Assembly: GCA_011050655.1 (NCBI GenBank)
Contig: DRFG01000277.1
Span: forward strand, 1 to 46,439
From: Roseobacter sp.
GTDB taxonomy: Bacteria > Pseudomonadota > Alphaproteobacteria > Rhodobacterales > Rhodobacteraceae
Length of the DNA: 46,439 nucleotides
Direction of reading: 5' to 3'
The position numbers and the translations under genes are program-made. Below the pieces are notes generated by a model. The model was not told the origin of the DNA and did not search any database. It saw only the letters and a program-made list of their open reading frames with translations. Every line of letters starts with the position of its first letter. Positions within the stretch are counted from its first letter, which is position 1. Shown in pieces: positions 14,548 through 22,418 of this stretch.

Positions 14548-15978
14548 TCAAACGGCAGAGGAAACACGGACAACGCCCATCATTCCCGCCGCCTGATGTT
14601 CAAGAATATGGCAATGGAACATCCAATCGCCGGGGTTGTCGGCTACAAAGGCAATGTCGACCCGTTCTTCTGGGGCCATCATGACGGTATCTTGCCACTC
14701 ATTGTATTTTGTCGGCTGGCCATTTCGGGCAATCACGCGAAAGCTGTGCCCGTGAAAGTGGATTGGATGCGCCCATCTGGTTTTGTTTTCCATCTCGAAT
14801 ATGTGAGATGTGCCTAAAGGCAGCGTCAGCAGTGGTTCCTTGATCGGTGCCTTCTCCGCTTTACCGTTGATGAACCACATGTTGCCTTCGCGCATTTGCT
14901 CCATCATGTTGCCCATGCCCGCGCCCATCATCATTTGCCCCATCATACCGCCGTTGAATACAATCTGGTGACGCGTCGCGGCGGCTAGATCAGGTTCTGC
15001 TAACGGGTTTTGGGCAAGCTCTATCGGCCAATCAGGAACTGTGCTGCGCAAGGGCTCACTTCCGTAGGTGAGATCAACCAACCGGTACTCTAGGTCTTTA
15101 TAGAAAACATCGGCGACCGAAACGGTATCACCCGGTTTTCCCGTCATATCGATTACAAGATCGACGCGCATGGCGGGCCCCAAGACAATAACGCCGCTTT
15201 CCGGGGCGTGTGGCGTTACAGGTTGCCCATCCATAGCTATTACCACTGGCGACAGATCACCAAAATTCAGGCCGAATATACGTGCGTTCGCCGCATTAAC
15301 CAGACGCAGGCGGATTCTCTCTCCGGCGCGGATCTCTATACTTTCGGGAACCTTGCCGTTGATGGTCACGGCATTCCCCACCCGTCCGCCATGGACCGCA
15401 TCGTGACGACTATCAAAGTCGTCGGAAATCTGGCCATTTTTGGTCATGCGCCAATCGTCCAGCATCCAGGTCACGTCGCGATCTACCCGGATCGGGTCAA
15501 CTTCGTCGACAATCAACGGTCCGTATAGTCCACGCCCCACCTGTTCAGAGCTACGGTGATGCGGATGGTACCAGAAAGTTCCTGCATCAAGCACGTCGAA
15601 CTCGTAGAGGAACTCCTGGCCCGCAGATATCGGGTCTTGCGTCAAGAAAGGCACGCCATCCATCGCATTGGGTGTGCGTATCCCATGCCAATGAACTGTG
15701 GTGGGATCATCCAGTCCGTTTTGTGCGAGCACGCGCAGGCGATCACCTTGCCGTACGCGAATTTCGGCACCGGGGACCGTCCCATTATAGTTCCAGACCT
15801 GTGTCGGGCTATAGGGCACAGGGCGCAACATGGCGGTGCCTTTAGCCGCACGTAGGACGAAAGGGTCGGGCGTCGTGGCTGCCACAGCCAATCGCCCAGG
15901 CGATAGCAAGGCCAATCCACCCACGGCAGCGCTGGCACCCAGCACGCGCCGGCGTGTAAATCGTTGTTCAAATTTCAT
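14548..15978 (-). CDS. multicopper oxidase
   Basis: A 476-residue three-cupredoxin-domain oxidase with a TAT signal (TRRRVLGASAAVGG). All four copper-binding blocks are seen: TVHWHGI (94-100), WYHPHH (137-141), HPIHFHGHSF near 410 and HCHILEHQAAGM (455-466) with the T1 Cys, His and axial Met. A Met-rich loop MMGQMMMGAGMGNMMEQM in domain 3 resembles the Cu(I)-oxidation insert of CueO/PcoA-type enzymes. It should oxidise Cu(I) to Cu(II) in the periplasm with O2 as acceptor. First gene of the operon with DUF411 and the 44-residue protein. Confidence 0.92.
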   Translation of the reverse strand: MKFEQRFTRRRVLGASAAVGGLALLSPGRLAVAATTPDPFVLRAAKGTAMLRPVPYSPTQVWNYNGTVPGAEIRVRQGDRLRVLAQNGLDDPTTVHWHGIRTPNAMDGVPFLTQDPISAGQEFLYEFDVLDAGTFWYHPHHRSSEQVGRGLYGPLIVDEVDPIRVDRDVTWMLDDWRMTKNGQISDDFDSRHDAVHGGRVGNAVTINGKVPESIEIRAGERIRLRLVNAANARIFGLNFGDLSPVVIAMDGQPVTPHAPESGVIVLGPAMRVDLVIDMTGKPGDTVSVADVFYKDLEYRLVDLTYGSEPLRSTVPDWPIELAQNPLAEPDLAAATRHQIVFNGGMMGQMMMGAGMGNMMEQMREGNMWFINGKAEKAPIKEPLLTLPLGTSHIFEMENKTRWAHPIHFHGHSFRVIARNGQPTKYNEWQDTVMMAPEERVDIAFVADNPGDWMFHCHILEHQAAGMMGVVRVSSAV

Positions 15979-16068
15979 TGTTTGTTTGCCTCAATCTGAA
16001 AGGATCACCCGTCGCCCATATAAACGAAGACAACGGTCAAGACCTGCGCCAAGCAGGCCAGAAATTTT

Positions 16069-16422
16069 TCAGATAGATTTTCTAGGCGGAAACGGGTCAA
16101 GGGACGGGCTGGTGCCAGGCGGCACGGTCGGGTCAGCGACCATCAGAATTTTCTCGTATGTCCCGGCGATCATGCTAATAGAGATTTCGTTTAAAATCGC
16201 TGCGGTACTACCTGCACCACAAGGCACCGGCCCCCCGCCTTCGCAGCCCGTACCATTGACGATATCACGCGAAATGCACCCATCGCATTTATCTTGCACG
16301 CCCAATTCAGTGCCCATTTGTGACATGGATACGCCGAACGTATCGGCCAATGAAGCGTCTGGCGCGACGGTTGCCCCTAGGCTCAGGGTCAGAATCAGGA
16401 TCAGGCGGTATACAAAGTTCAT
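16069..16422 (-). CDS. hypothetical exported protein
   Basis: Not recognised. 117 residues with a signal peptide (about 1-26, ending ASLA). The mature part has four Cys (DKCDGCI, TGCEGG, VPCGAG), a possible metal or disulfide site, and a Pro-rich end. It lies upstream of the multicopper oxidase on the same strand with 90 bases between, so it may be the first gene of that unit or stand alone. The Cys spacing is its only clue. Confidence 0.5.
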   Translation of the reverse strand: MNFVYRLILILTLSLGATVAPDASLADTFGVSMSQMGTELGVQDKCDGCISRDIVNGTGCEGGGPVPCGAGSTAAILNEISISMIAGTYEKILMVADPTVPPGTSPSLDPFPPRKSI

Positions 16423-16599
16423 ACGCCCTAAATGGAACCTTCCAGCAGGGGGAGGTCAACAACCATTGTGTCACTTGCGCGTGATCATATGCAATTTCTT
16501 GTGTTTCCTTACAAAACAGGCCCGCGTTTCCAGTCAAACATCCGCTATGTATCGCCTGACTGCTTAGATTTGACATCTAGGGGGCCTATCCGTTGATTT

Positions 16600-17319
16600 C
16601 TAACGGAAAAGGCGTAGAAATCTTTCTATCTCCGCCTGGCCTTCACTAGCAAAACGCCGATCACCCGCCACGATGTTCGTACCGGCGTTCGGGACAACGG
16701 GGCGCGCCGGTTTTTCGCTGACGCTTAAGACTTGCTGCCACCTAACGGTAAGAAAATTAGGGCGCGGGCGAACCAGTGTTACAGCCACCCCAGAATTTTT
16801 ACCTTCTCGCGCGATAACGCTCACGGTACGAGCCAGCCCAAGTTTGGCCAAATTATACGCTGGCTTGAACGACGAATACCCTTGAACATGGGGCGGTTCC
16901 AGCACCACCACCCTGCCCCCCCCAGACGTATCCATGTAGGGTAGACAGGTTTTCAAAGCGAAACGAGCCGTCTTGAGGTACCGTGATAAATAGGGTTTCC
17001 AAGCATCAAACGGTGCATCCCCCAGCTCGCAGGCTACCTCAGTCTCGGAGGCAAGAACAAATACGTTGATCTTGCCCCAGTTGCCCGCCACCATTTTGAA
17101 TACGGCTTGCAAACTTTCCTTGTCCGCGATGTCCAGTTGTACTGGTAATAACCGGTCGGACAGGCCAGGTAACAGTTCAGCTGCAATTTTTTGGGCCCGC
17201 GCCAACAGCGGATCGGCGATCACGACATTCGCACCCTGGATGATATAATGCTGGGCGATGGCTCTCCCGACCTTGCTGGCGGCCCCTACTATAAAGCAGT
17301 TCTGTCGGGCATGATCCAT
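16600..17319 (-). CDS. SDR-fold protein, probably not a normal dehydrogenase
   Basis: From the ATG at 17319 (AGAGGAC upstream) it has 239 residues with the short-chain dehydrogenase fold: cofactor loop VGAASKVGRA (11-20), Asp36 after strand 2 (pointing to NAD), LDIADKESL, and the YxxxK pair Tyr155/Lys159. The catalytic Ser, 13 residues before Tyr, is Pro142, and the NNAG motif reads VLASE (88-92). The reaction is therefore doubtful. A longer frame to 17487 runs into cytochrome b561 and lacks support. Follows cytochrome b561 with a hairpin between. Confidence 0.75.
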   Translation of the reverse strand: MDHARQNCFIVGAASKVGRAIAQHYIIQGANVVIADPLLARAQKIAAELLPGLSDRLLPVQLDIADKESLQAVFKMVAGNWGKINVFVLASETEVACELGDAPFDAWKPYLSRYLKTARFALKTCLPYMDTSGGGRVVVLEPPHVQGYSSFKPAYNLAKLGLARTVSVIAREGKNSGVAVTLVRPRPNFLTVRWQQVLSVSEKPARPVVPNAGTNIVAGDRRFASEGQAEIERFLRLFR

Positions 17320-17347
17320 ATCATAGTCCTCTGGGTGGCATCGCAAT

Positions 17348-17376
17348 AGGCCGGGCGTGGGAATGCCGCCCGGCCT
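17348..17376 (-). terminator. hairpin between cytochrome b561 and the SDR gene
   Basis: Perfect 10-bp stem AGGCCGGGCG (17348-17357) / CGCCCGGCCT (17367-17376), 9-base loop, 12 bases past the b561 stop. It may lower expression of the SDR gene relative to b561. Confidence 0.6.
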
Positions 17377-17387
17377 GCGCGCGGGTT

Positions 17388-17987
17388 TCACCCCTGTTGT
17401 TTGAACGACCACATTTCGCGTAAGCTGAGATGGCTGGTAACATGGTGGATTATGGCAACCCCCGCATGTCCGATCAGATATGCCCACACAACATTCGCCA
17501 GCCCCATGTGGAAAAACATCACGACGCCGACCAATCCGCCGGCATCCGGATCACCGTTATTTATAAAGTAATATAGGGTTCCGGTTAGCGCCATTGTCAG
17601 GATCAGCAGCATCCCCAACCCATGAACGGCATGGGCAATCGCAGATGTTTCATCGATATGCGGCAGCTTCATCTGCTTTAGCGCGCCAAAGGTATCGCGA
17701 ATATCACCCCACAGCGTGGATAGACGGGTTTTGGAAAACCACGGGAACAGCTCTCCTATCTTGGTGCCGGATTTGCGTGACATCACAACCACCCAAAACA
17801 GCAAGGCAAAGCCAAAGCTGGTAAGGCCAGCATATTCATGAATTTCAAAATATATATTGGCGGTTTCGCCAGGCGCATCGGGCACGAACACAAGACTGGT
17901 TAACAATTGCACGATAACCCCAAGCGCGAGCCCCATATGAGCCAGCCGTGTCAGGCGTGTATGTCTGAGCGGGGGGGTGGTCTCCAT
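17388..17987 (-). CDS. cytochrome b561-type membrane protein
   Basis: A 199-residue protein with four transmembrane helices and His residues placed as heme ligands (LAHMGLALG, EIHEYAGLTSF, AIAHAVHGLGM, VVMFFHMGLANV and IGHAGVAIIHHV). It belongs to the bacterial cytochrome b561/NiFe-hydrogenase b-subunit-like group, which passes electrons between the quinone pool and periplasmic proteins. With cytochromes c and a multicopper oxidase nearby it may link quinol to one of them, which is inference. AGGAG lies 7 bases before the ATG. Confidence 0.85.
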   Translation of the reverse strand: METTPPLRHTRLTRLAHMGLALGVIVQLLTSLVFVPDAPGETANIYFEIHEYAGLTSFGFALLFWVVVMSRKSGTKIGELFPWFSKTRLSTLWGDIRDTFGALKQMKLPHIDETSAIAHAVHGLGMLLILTMALTGTLYYFINNGDPDAGGLVGVVMFFHMGLANVVWAYLIGHAGVAIIHHVTSHLSLREMWSFKQQG

Positions 17988-18181
17988 TTACTATCTCCTA
18001 ACTAAAATGCCCTCCCCATCTAAAGAGATTAAATTGCTTTGATTTTGCTTACACATTACAGATAATCAATCTTGACCCGCCTATTAAGAGCCGTCACGCG
18101 CAAGATTATGTAGCCGACTGCCATAATGCCGGAATCCTCGGCATGCAGTATACTCTGAACCAAAGCCAATTCTGGAAGGCC

Positions 18182-18369
18182 TTGTTGCACGGATCAACTC
18201 CCACACACGGCGTAAGCGAGACGGATTTCCAGGCTGTGCGTTGGAATATCTGCATTATGGCGATCACCAATGCCGGGGTTCTGGACAGCATCGACTTTGC
18301 ACGGCATCACTTGCAACCTAAAGCTTAAAAGCCGCATCAGTATCAGCGGTCGGTCGATCCGTGCAACAA
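18182..18369. repeat. 188-bp element with 14-bp terminal inverted repeats
   Basis: TTGTTGCACGGATC (18182-18195) and its exact complement GATCCGTGCAACAA (18356-18369) bound a 188-bp segment with no transposase. The end sequence resembles termini of some IS5-like elements from recall. No clear target-site duplication is visible. Probably a miniature element or internally deleted IS. Confidence 0.5.
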
Positions 18370-18784
18370 CGACGGTTTCTAGTGAATAGCACCAGAACCA
18401 CACATTTGCACGGGTTTGCAGACGGTCGTTTAGTGACGATAGATGAAACTGCAAATGACCTGTTTTGATGCCACTAATCGGGTATGAACGCGTGGCGACA
18501 GAAGAACAGACCTCCCTGCCCCAGACGGAGTCCGTAAAATCGTTCTGGCCATGGCGGACATCACGAAACGGATGACCACCGACCCGCTATCGACACTTGA
18601 ACGCGTTCAAGTCCATGGAATCATTTGTAATTAGGCTAGGAAATCGCGGGTATTCGAGCCGCGATCCAGATTAAAGCGACAGCGCCCTAGATTCACGGTG
18701 CACGGCAACCAGCGTAAAAACACTTCTTTATGATATATTATCAATACCTTAGGCTTATAAAATGTCCGCGGATTCCAATGGTGC

Positions 18785-18793
18785 TGTGGATAA
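18785..18793 (-). promoter_or_regulatory. DnaA-box match upstream of repA
   Basis: TGTGGATAA at 18785-18793 is the exact complement of the DnaA box TTATCCACA. A single box upstream of repA could help replication or control, though the origin of RepABC plasmids normally lies within repC. Confidence 0.45.
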
Positions 18794-18848
18794 CTTTTCC
18801 ACTACATATAGAATCTTCTTGCTGGAATTGTGCTTTCATGGCATTTCC

Positions 18849-18893
18849 ATTCTGACGACAAACCTCGTCAGGTAGGTATTTGATCGTCAGAAT
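18849..18893. promoter_or_regulatory. operator-like inverted repeats before repA
   Basis: Three copies of one word: ATTCTGACGA (18849-18858), TCGTCAG (18865-18871) and TCGTCAGAAT (18884-18893). The first pairs with the second as a 7-bp hairpin and with the third as a 10-bp inverted repeat. They lie 41-85 bases before the repA start, where RepA autorepression operators are found in RepABC plasmids. Confidence 0.55.
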
Positions 18894-18933
18894 GAGAAAG
18901 AGCCTTCGAAAAGGCCAAGAGAGGCGGCAGAAC

Positions 18934-20133
18934 ATGGACGATCGTAACGCTGAAATGATGCAAGGGATAGGCTCAGCAGACATCGGAGCCTTCGCCGACA
19001 ACTTAGCCGAGTCGCTTGATCGGCAGATGAAAATTGCCTTTGAGCCCGAAGAGCGCAAATCTCTTCGGCGCTTCAGTTCGACCGAGGTTGCAAGCGTACT
19101 CAGGGTCAGCACGTCGAACCTGCGTAATCGACACAAAGACGGGAGCTTCCCCGAGGTTCACACCGATAATCGTGGGCATAGGTTTTATAGCGCCGAGGAA
19201 GTAGATATTCTGCGCGATATCCTCGGTCGCACAGGAAAGAACGCGGACGCCTATCGCCCCGGGCGTCGCGGCGATGACCGTCTCCAAGTGATTTCGGTCG
19301 TTAATTTCAAGGGTGGGTCGTCCAAGACGACGGCGACGATACACCTAGCGCAGCGCTTTGCTTTGCGCGGGTATCGTGTGCTCGTGCTTGATCTAGATCC
19401 GCAGGCCAGCCTGACCACCTTCTTCGGCTTCCGCCCTGAGCTGGAGTTCGCGGACGGCGGCACTATTTACGATGCTTTACGATATGAAGATCAGATTCCG
19501 CTCTCAGAAGTCATCCAGAAAACCTATTTTCACAAGCTCGACATGGTCCCGGCCGGATTGATGCTGTCCGAGTACGAAACCGAGACAGCAAATGCGCTTG
19601 CACGTAGGGCGCAGCCTATTTTTGCCGAACGTCTGGCGTTGGCATTAGAAGAAGTCGACGCCGACTATGACATCGTACTGATCGACTGCCCCCCTCAATT
19701 GGGCTTTTTGACTTTGACGGCATTGTCTGCATCGACCGGCCTTCTGGTCACCGTCGTACCTGGCATGCTCGACATTGCTTCAATGAGCCAGTTCCTCAAA
19801 CTGGCCTCTGAAACAATAAAAGCTGTCGAAGAAGCCATTGGCAGGCGCGTCACATGGGACTTCGTCAAATTCTTGGTCACACGATATGAACCCTCTGACG
19901 GCCCCCAGACACAGATGGCCGGATACCTACGGTCAATTTTGGCTGGGCAGGTCATGACAGAACCCATGCTGAAATCGACCGCAATCTCAGATGCAGGCAT
20001 GACACAACAGACTATCTATGAGGTCGATCCAAATCAGCTCATCCGAAAGACGCTTGATCGGGCACTTACAAGCATAAACAGCGTCGCAGATGAGCTGGAG
20101 CAGACGATTCAGATGGCATGGGGGCGTCGCTGA
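18934..20133 (+). CDS. repA: RepA, ParA-type partition ATPase of a RepABC plasmid
   Basis: From the ATG at 18934 it has 399 residues. An N-terminal winged/helix-turn-helix region (FSSTEVASVLRVSTSNLRNR) precedes the ATPase with deviant Walker A KGGSSKTT (126-133), LDLDPQASLTTFFG and DYDIVLIDCPP. RepA drives segregation with RepB-parS and represses the operon. The frame is open to a TTG at 18880, but ATG with GAGGCGG upstream is preferred. Its stop overlaps the repB start by one base (TGATG). Confidence 0.93.
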   Translation: MDDRNAEMMQGIGSADIGAFADNLAESLDRQMKIAFEPEERKSLRRFSSTEVASVLRVSTSNLRNRHKDGSFPEVHTDNRGHRFYSAEEVDILRDILGRTGKNADAYRPGRRGDDRLQVISVVNFKGGSSKTTATIHLAQRFALRGYRVLVLDLDPQASLTTFFGFRPELEFADGGTIYDALRYEDQIPLSEVIQKTYFHKLDMVPAGLMLSEYETETANALARRAQPIFAERLALALEEVDADYDIVLIDCPPQLGFLTLTALSASTGLLVTVVPGMLDIASMSQFLKLASETIKAVEEAIGRRVTWDFVKFLVTRYEPSDGPQTQMAGYLRSILAGQVMTEPMLKSTAISDAGMTQQTIYEVDPNQLIRKTLDRALTSINSVADELEQTIQMAWGRR

Positions 20134-21101
20134 TGGCCCGCAACATCTTCAATCAGCCTCCAAAAGAGAACACCGAAGCTACGCCCCCCCCCCCTGCCCC
20201 GGCAAAGTCTTCTAAGCTTCCCGGGTCCGTCGGTGGGTTACGTGATTCTTTGCGCGAAATCACAGCCAATTCGATCCGAGACATTGATCCTGACCAGATT
20301 GACATGGACGGCCTGCGTGACCGTCTGGTTCTGGAAGACAACAGTATTGGTGAGCTTGCCGAAAGTATCCGAAAACACGGTCAGCAAGTGCCAATCATGG
20401 TCCGCCCTTCCGACCAGCCAGAGCGGTATCGTGTCGTTTATGGGCGCCGCCGCCTCGCAGCCATCCGAAAGGTTGGCGGGACAGTTAAGGCGATAGTGCG
20501 AACTCTGGACGACGATGCTTCGCTCATTGCACAAGGCCAAGAGAATAACCTGCGACTTGACCCCTCTTTCATCGAAAAAGCGATATTTATCAAGGAAATG
20601 CAGGAAGCGGGGTACAAACCGGGGGTGATACAGGATGCTTTGGGCCTTACACGGCAAGGCGTCTCAAATCATCGCGTGGTGATCGAACAACTGCCCGACG
20701 AACTCATCCGCCTCATTGGGCCTGCGCATGGCATAGGTCGGCGCCAATGGGGAGATTTGGCGGCTCTGTCTCAGAAAACAAGCTTAGTGGACACCGCGAG
20801 AGAAACGCTCTCATTAGTAAAAAACGATACGCCAAGCTTTGAGAGGTTTCAGTCCGTCTTTGATGCCGCATCCAGCAAGGTGCGTGGCGTCGCCAAGCGA
20901 AAGTCCCCAAGTCAGTCCAGAGTGGTTAAAGATGAAAGCGGTGCTCCACTTGCCACGTTTGCCATCGATGGTCGATCCGTAGCAATCAAAATCACGCGGA
21001 AGGACAACCCAGAATTCGGCCAATGGGTCGAAGAGAACGCCGAGGCAATGCTTCGCCAGATCTTTGACAAATGGCGGAATGAGAGAGGTTCGGGGTCCTG
21101 A
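20133..21101 (+). CDS. repB: RepB, ParB-type partition protein
   Basis: A 322-residue DNA-binding protein with the ParB/Spo0J N-terminal nuclease-like domain (SIGELAESIRKHGQQVPI, YRVVYGRRRLAAIR, ENNLRLDPSFIEKA), a helix-turn-helix (IQDALGLTRQGVSNH) and a C-terminal dimer part. It should bind the palindromes at 21951-21972 and 22403-22418. The start overlapping the repA stop is chosen over an ATG 15 bases upstream. The order repA-repB-repC and the gap before repC fit RepABC. Confidence 0.93.
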   Translation: MARNIFNQPPKENTEATPPPPAPAKSSKLPGSVGGLRDSLREITANSIRDIDPDQIDMDGLRDRLVLEDNSIGELAESIRKHGQQVPIMVRPSDQPERYRVVYGRRRLAAIRKVGGTVKAIVRTLDDDASLIAQGQENNLRLDPSFIEKAIFIKEMQEAGYKPGVIQDALGLTRQGVSNHRVVIEQLPDELIRLIGPAHGIGRRQWGDLAALSQKTSLVDTARETLSLVKNDTPSFERFQSVFDAASSKVRGVAKRKSPSQSRVVKDESGAPLATFAIDGRSVAIKITRKDNPEFGQWVEENAEAMLRQIFDKWRNERGSGS

Positions 21102-21342
21102 CTCCGGATTACAACTAGAAACACGAGCAGAGGAGAGAGACGAAGACCAATAAGAAAAGAGCCCCCCAAGGTTTCCCCCGGAGAGCCCTCATCATCAGCT
21201 TTGCACCTATGATGTAGCAATCTTCAATAAAGTGGTCAAGAGTCACCGATTCGGTGGACATCTTTTTATTGCCTTTTTCCGCGCGTACTTGCGGGAAGAG
21301 ACGGGAAAGTTATGGGCAAAGCGGTCTTCGTTCAGTAAAAAC
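21102..21342. other. repB-repC intergenic region (expected site of the antisense RNA)
   Basis: 241 bases. RepABC operons normally encode a small counter-transcribed RNA here, read leftward, that limits repC. I could not find a convincing terminator hairpin or promoter for it, so it is not called. A degenerate copy of the parS-like palindrome, with core ACCGATTCGGT, lies at 21242-21259. An open frame from 21232 into repC lacks a ribosome-binding site. Confidence 0.5.
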
Positions 21343-22401
21343 ATGACATTCACAAAATTGTCCATCAAACGAAAAAAATCTTACCCAGCCCCTGGCAAAG
21401 TAGCGCCGGCAACTGAAACTGATGTCTGGGCCATCTTCAGAGCCCTCAGAGACTCTCACAGTCACTTTGGTCTGCGGCCTGGTCACATGCAAACGCTCCA
21501 AGCGTTGCTCAGCTTTCTGAAAACAGGCCACGGCGAGACTGTGTTTGCCTCCAATTTTGAAATCTGCCGCCGTATCGGAGGTATTGATGAACGAACACTC
21601 CGTAGACACATTGATCGCTTTCTCGTATTGGGCTTCATAACACGCCATGACAGTCCAAACCGCAAGCGGTATCGTGTGCGGTCGTCAGACGGCCATTGCA
21701 TAAGCTATGGGCTCTCTCTCACACCATTGATTGAGCGTGCGGACGAACTCCTCGCGATAGCTCAAGAGGTAGAGAACAGACGCCGTGACTGCGTGTTTAT
21801 CCGCAAGCAAATCCTGACGATCCTTGCTCAACTAGAAGAATCCTGCCCTGAAAACACTTTTGTATCAGAGGTCAGGAAAACTCTTAGAAGGAAGTTGTCG
21901 GAGGTCGAATATCGCGCCTTGCTCGCAGAGACAGAGAACGAATATGAGCTCACGTCCACCGCGGTGGACGTGCCAAAAGCAACCCATTTGCCCGCCAACG
22001 ACGGACAAAATGACCGGCATCTATCTAAGTCAGAAAAAGAAGATAAAGATTTAGAAAGAAGAGAGAACGCCAAAAAACCAGAAGTCCGTACATTAACATT
22101 GGTTTGCAGGGAGGCCACTGCTTTCTCTCCGAAAAAGCTAACAACCTGGAACGAAGTGGAACACCATGCACAGACATTGGCTCCAATGATGGGAATCCAT
22201 ACCACGACATTCGAAAAAGCTAAGAAAGCCATAGGTACACAAAAGGCTTCCTGCGCAATCTTCATCATGCTTCAACTAGGTAATCGGATTCGCAATTTTG
22301 GAGCGTACTTTCACAGCATAACGCTTGGCAAACGCGTGAACCAATTCGACCCTATCCTATTACTCAAAAGACTGGCGAACGCAGAAGGTGCTTTAGCATG
22401 A
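21343..22401 (+). CDS. repC: RepC, plasmid replication initiator
   Basis: From the ATG at 21343 it has 352 residues. The N-terminal DNA-binding half has the RepC pattern (SFLKTGHGETVFASNFEICRR split around GGIDERTLRRHIDRFL and GFITRHDSPNRKRY), the middle is charged and variable, and the C-terminal part is helical (RNFGAYFHSITLG). RepC starts replication at an origin within its own gene. A 22-bp palindrome lies inside the variable middle (21951-21972) and a 16-bp copy follows the stop by one base. The start is the first ATG fitting the usual RepC length. Confidence 0.9.
   Translation: MTFTKLSIKRKKSYPAPGKVAPATETDVWAIFRALRDSHSHFGLRPGHMQTLQALLSFLKTGHGETVFASNFEICRRIGGIDERTLRRHIDRFLVLGFITRHDSPNRKRYRVRSSDGHCISYGLSLTPLIERADELLAIAQEVENRRRDCVFIRKQILTILAQLEESCPENTFVSEVRKTLRRKLSEVEYRALLAETENEYELTSTAVDVPKATHLPANDGQNDRHLSKSEKEDKDLERRENAKKPEVRTLTLVCREATAFSPKKLTTWNEVEHHAQTLAPMMGIHTTTFEKAKKAIGTQKASCAIFIMLQLGNRIRNFGAYFHSITLGKRVNQFDPILLLKRLANAEGALA
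21951..21972. promoter_or_regulatory. parS-like palindrome inside repC
   Basis: Perfect 22-bp palindrome with core GTCCACCGCGGTGGAC (21954-21969) flanked by CAC and GTG. It resembles the 16-bp parS of RepABC plasmids (GTTNNCNGCNGNNAAC) at most fixed positions, with C for T at position 3 and G for A at position 14. Likely the RepB-binding centromere; it sits in the variable middle of repC. Confidence 0.75.
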
Positions 22402-22402
22402 C

Positions 22403-22418
22403 GTCCACCGCGGTGGAC
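22403..22418. promoter_or_regulatory. parS-like palindrome after repC
   Basis: GTCCACCGCGGTGGAC, identical to the core of the copy inside repC, starting one base past the repC stop. Two identical 16-bp palindromes 434 bp apart in a rep operon strongly suggest RepB-binding sites that define the compatibility group. Confidence 0.8.

Larger units (their letters stand above)
17988..18933. other. mostly non-coding region between the copper island and repABC
   Basis: About 945 bases with no convincing complete gene. It holds the b561 promoter region, a 188-bp inverted-repeat element (18182-18369), a short coding-like frame at about 18529-18630 without family resemblance, a DnaA-box match (18785-18793) and operator-like repeats before repA. 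Looks like decayed sequence at the edge of the replication module. Confidence 0.5.

Noticed and set aside
21102-21342. Counter-transcribed RNA between repB and repC
   Set aside because: Expected from RepABC biology, but I could not find a leftward promoter and a hairpin with T-run, so no RNA was called.
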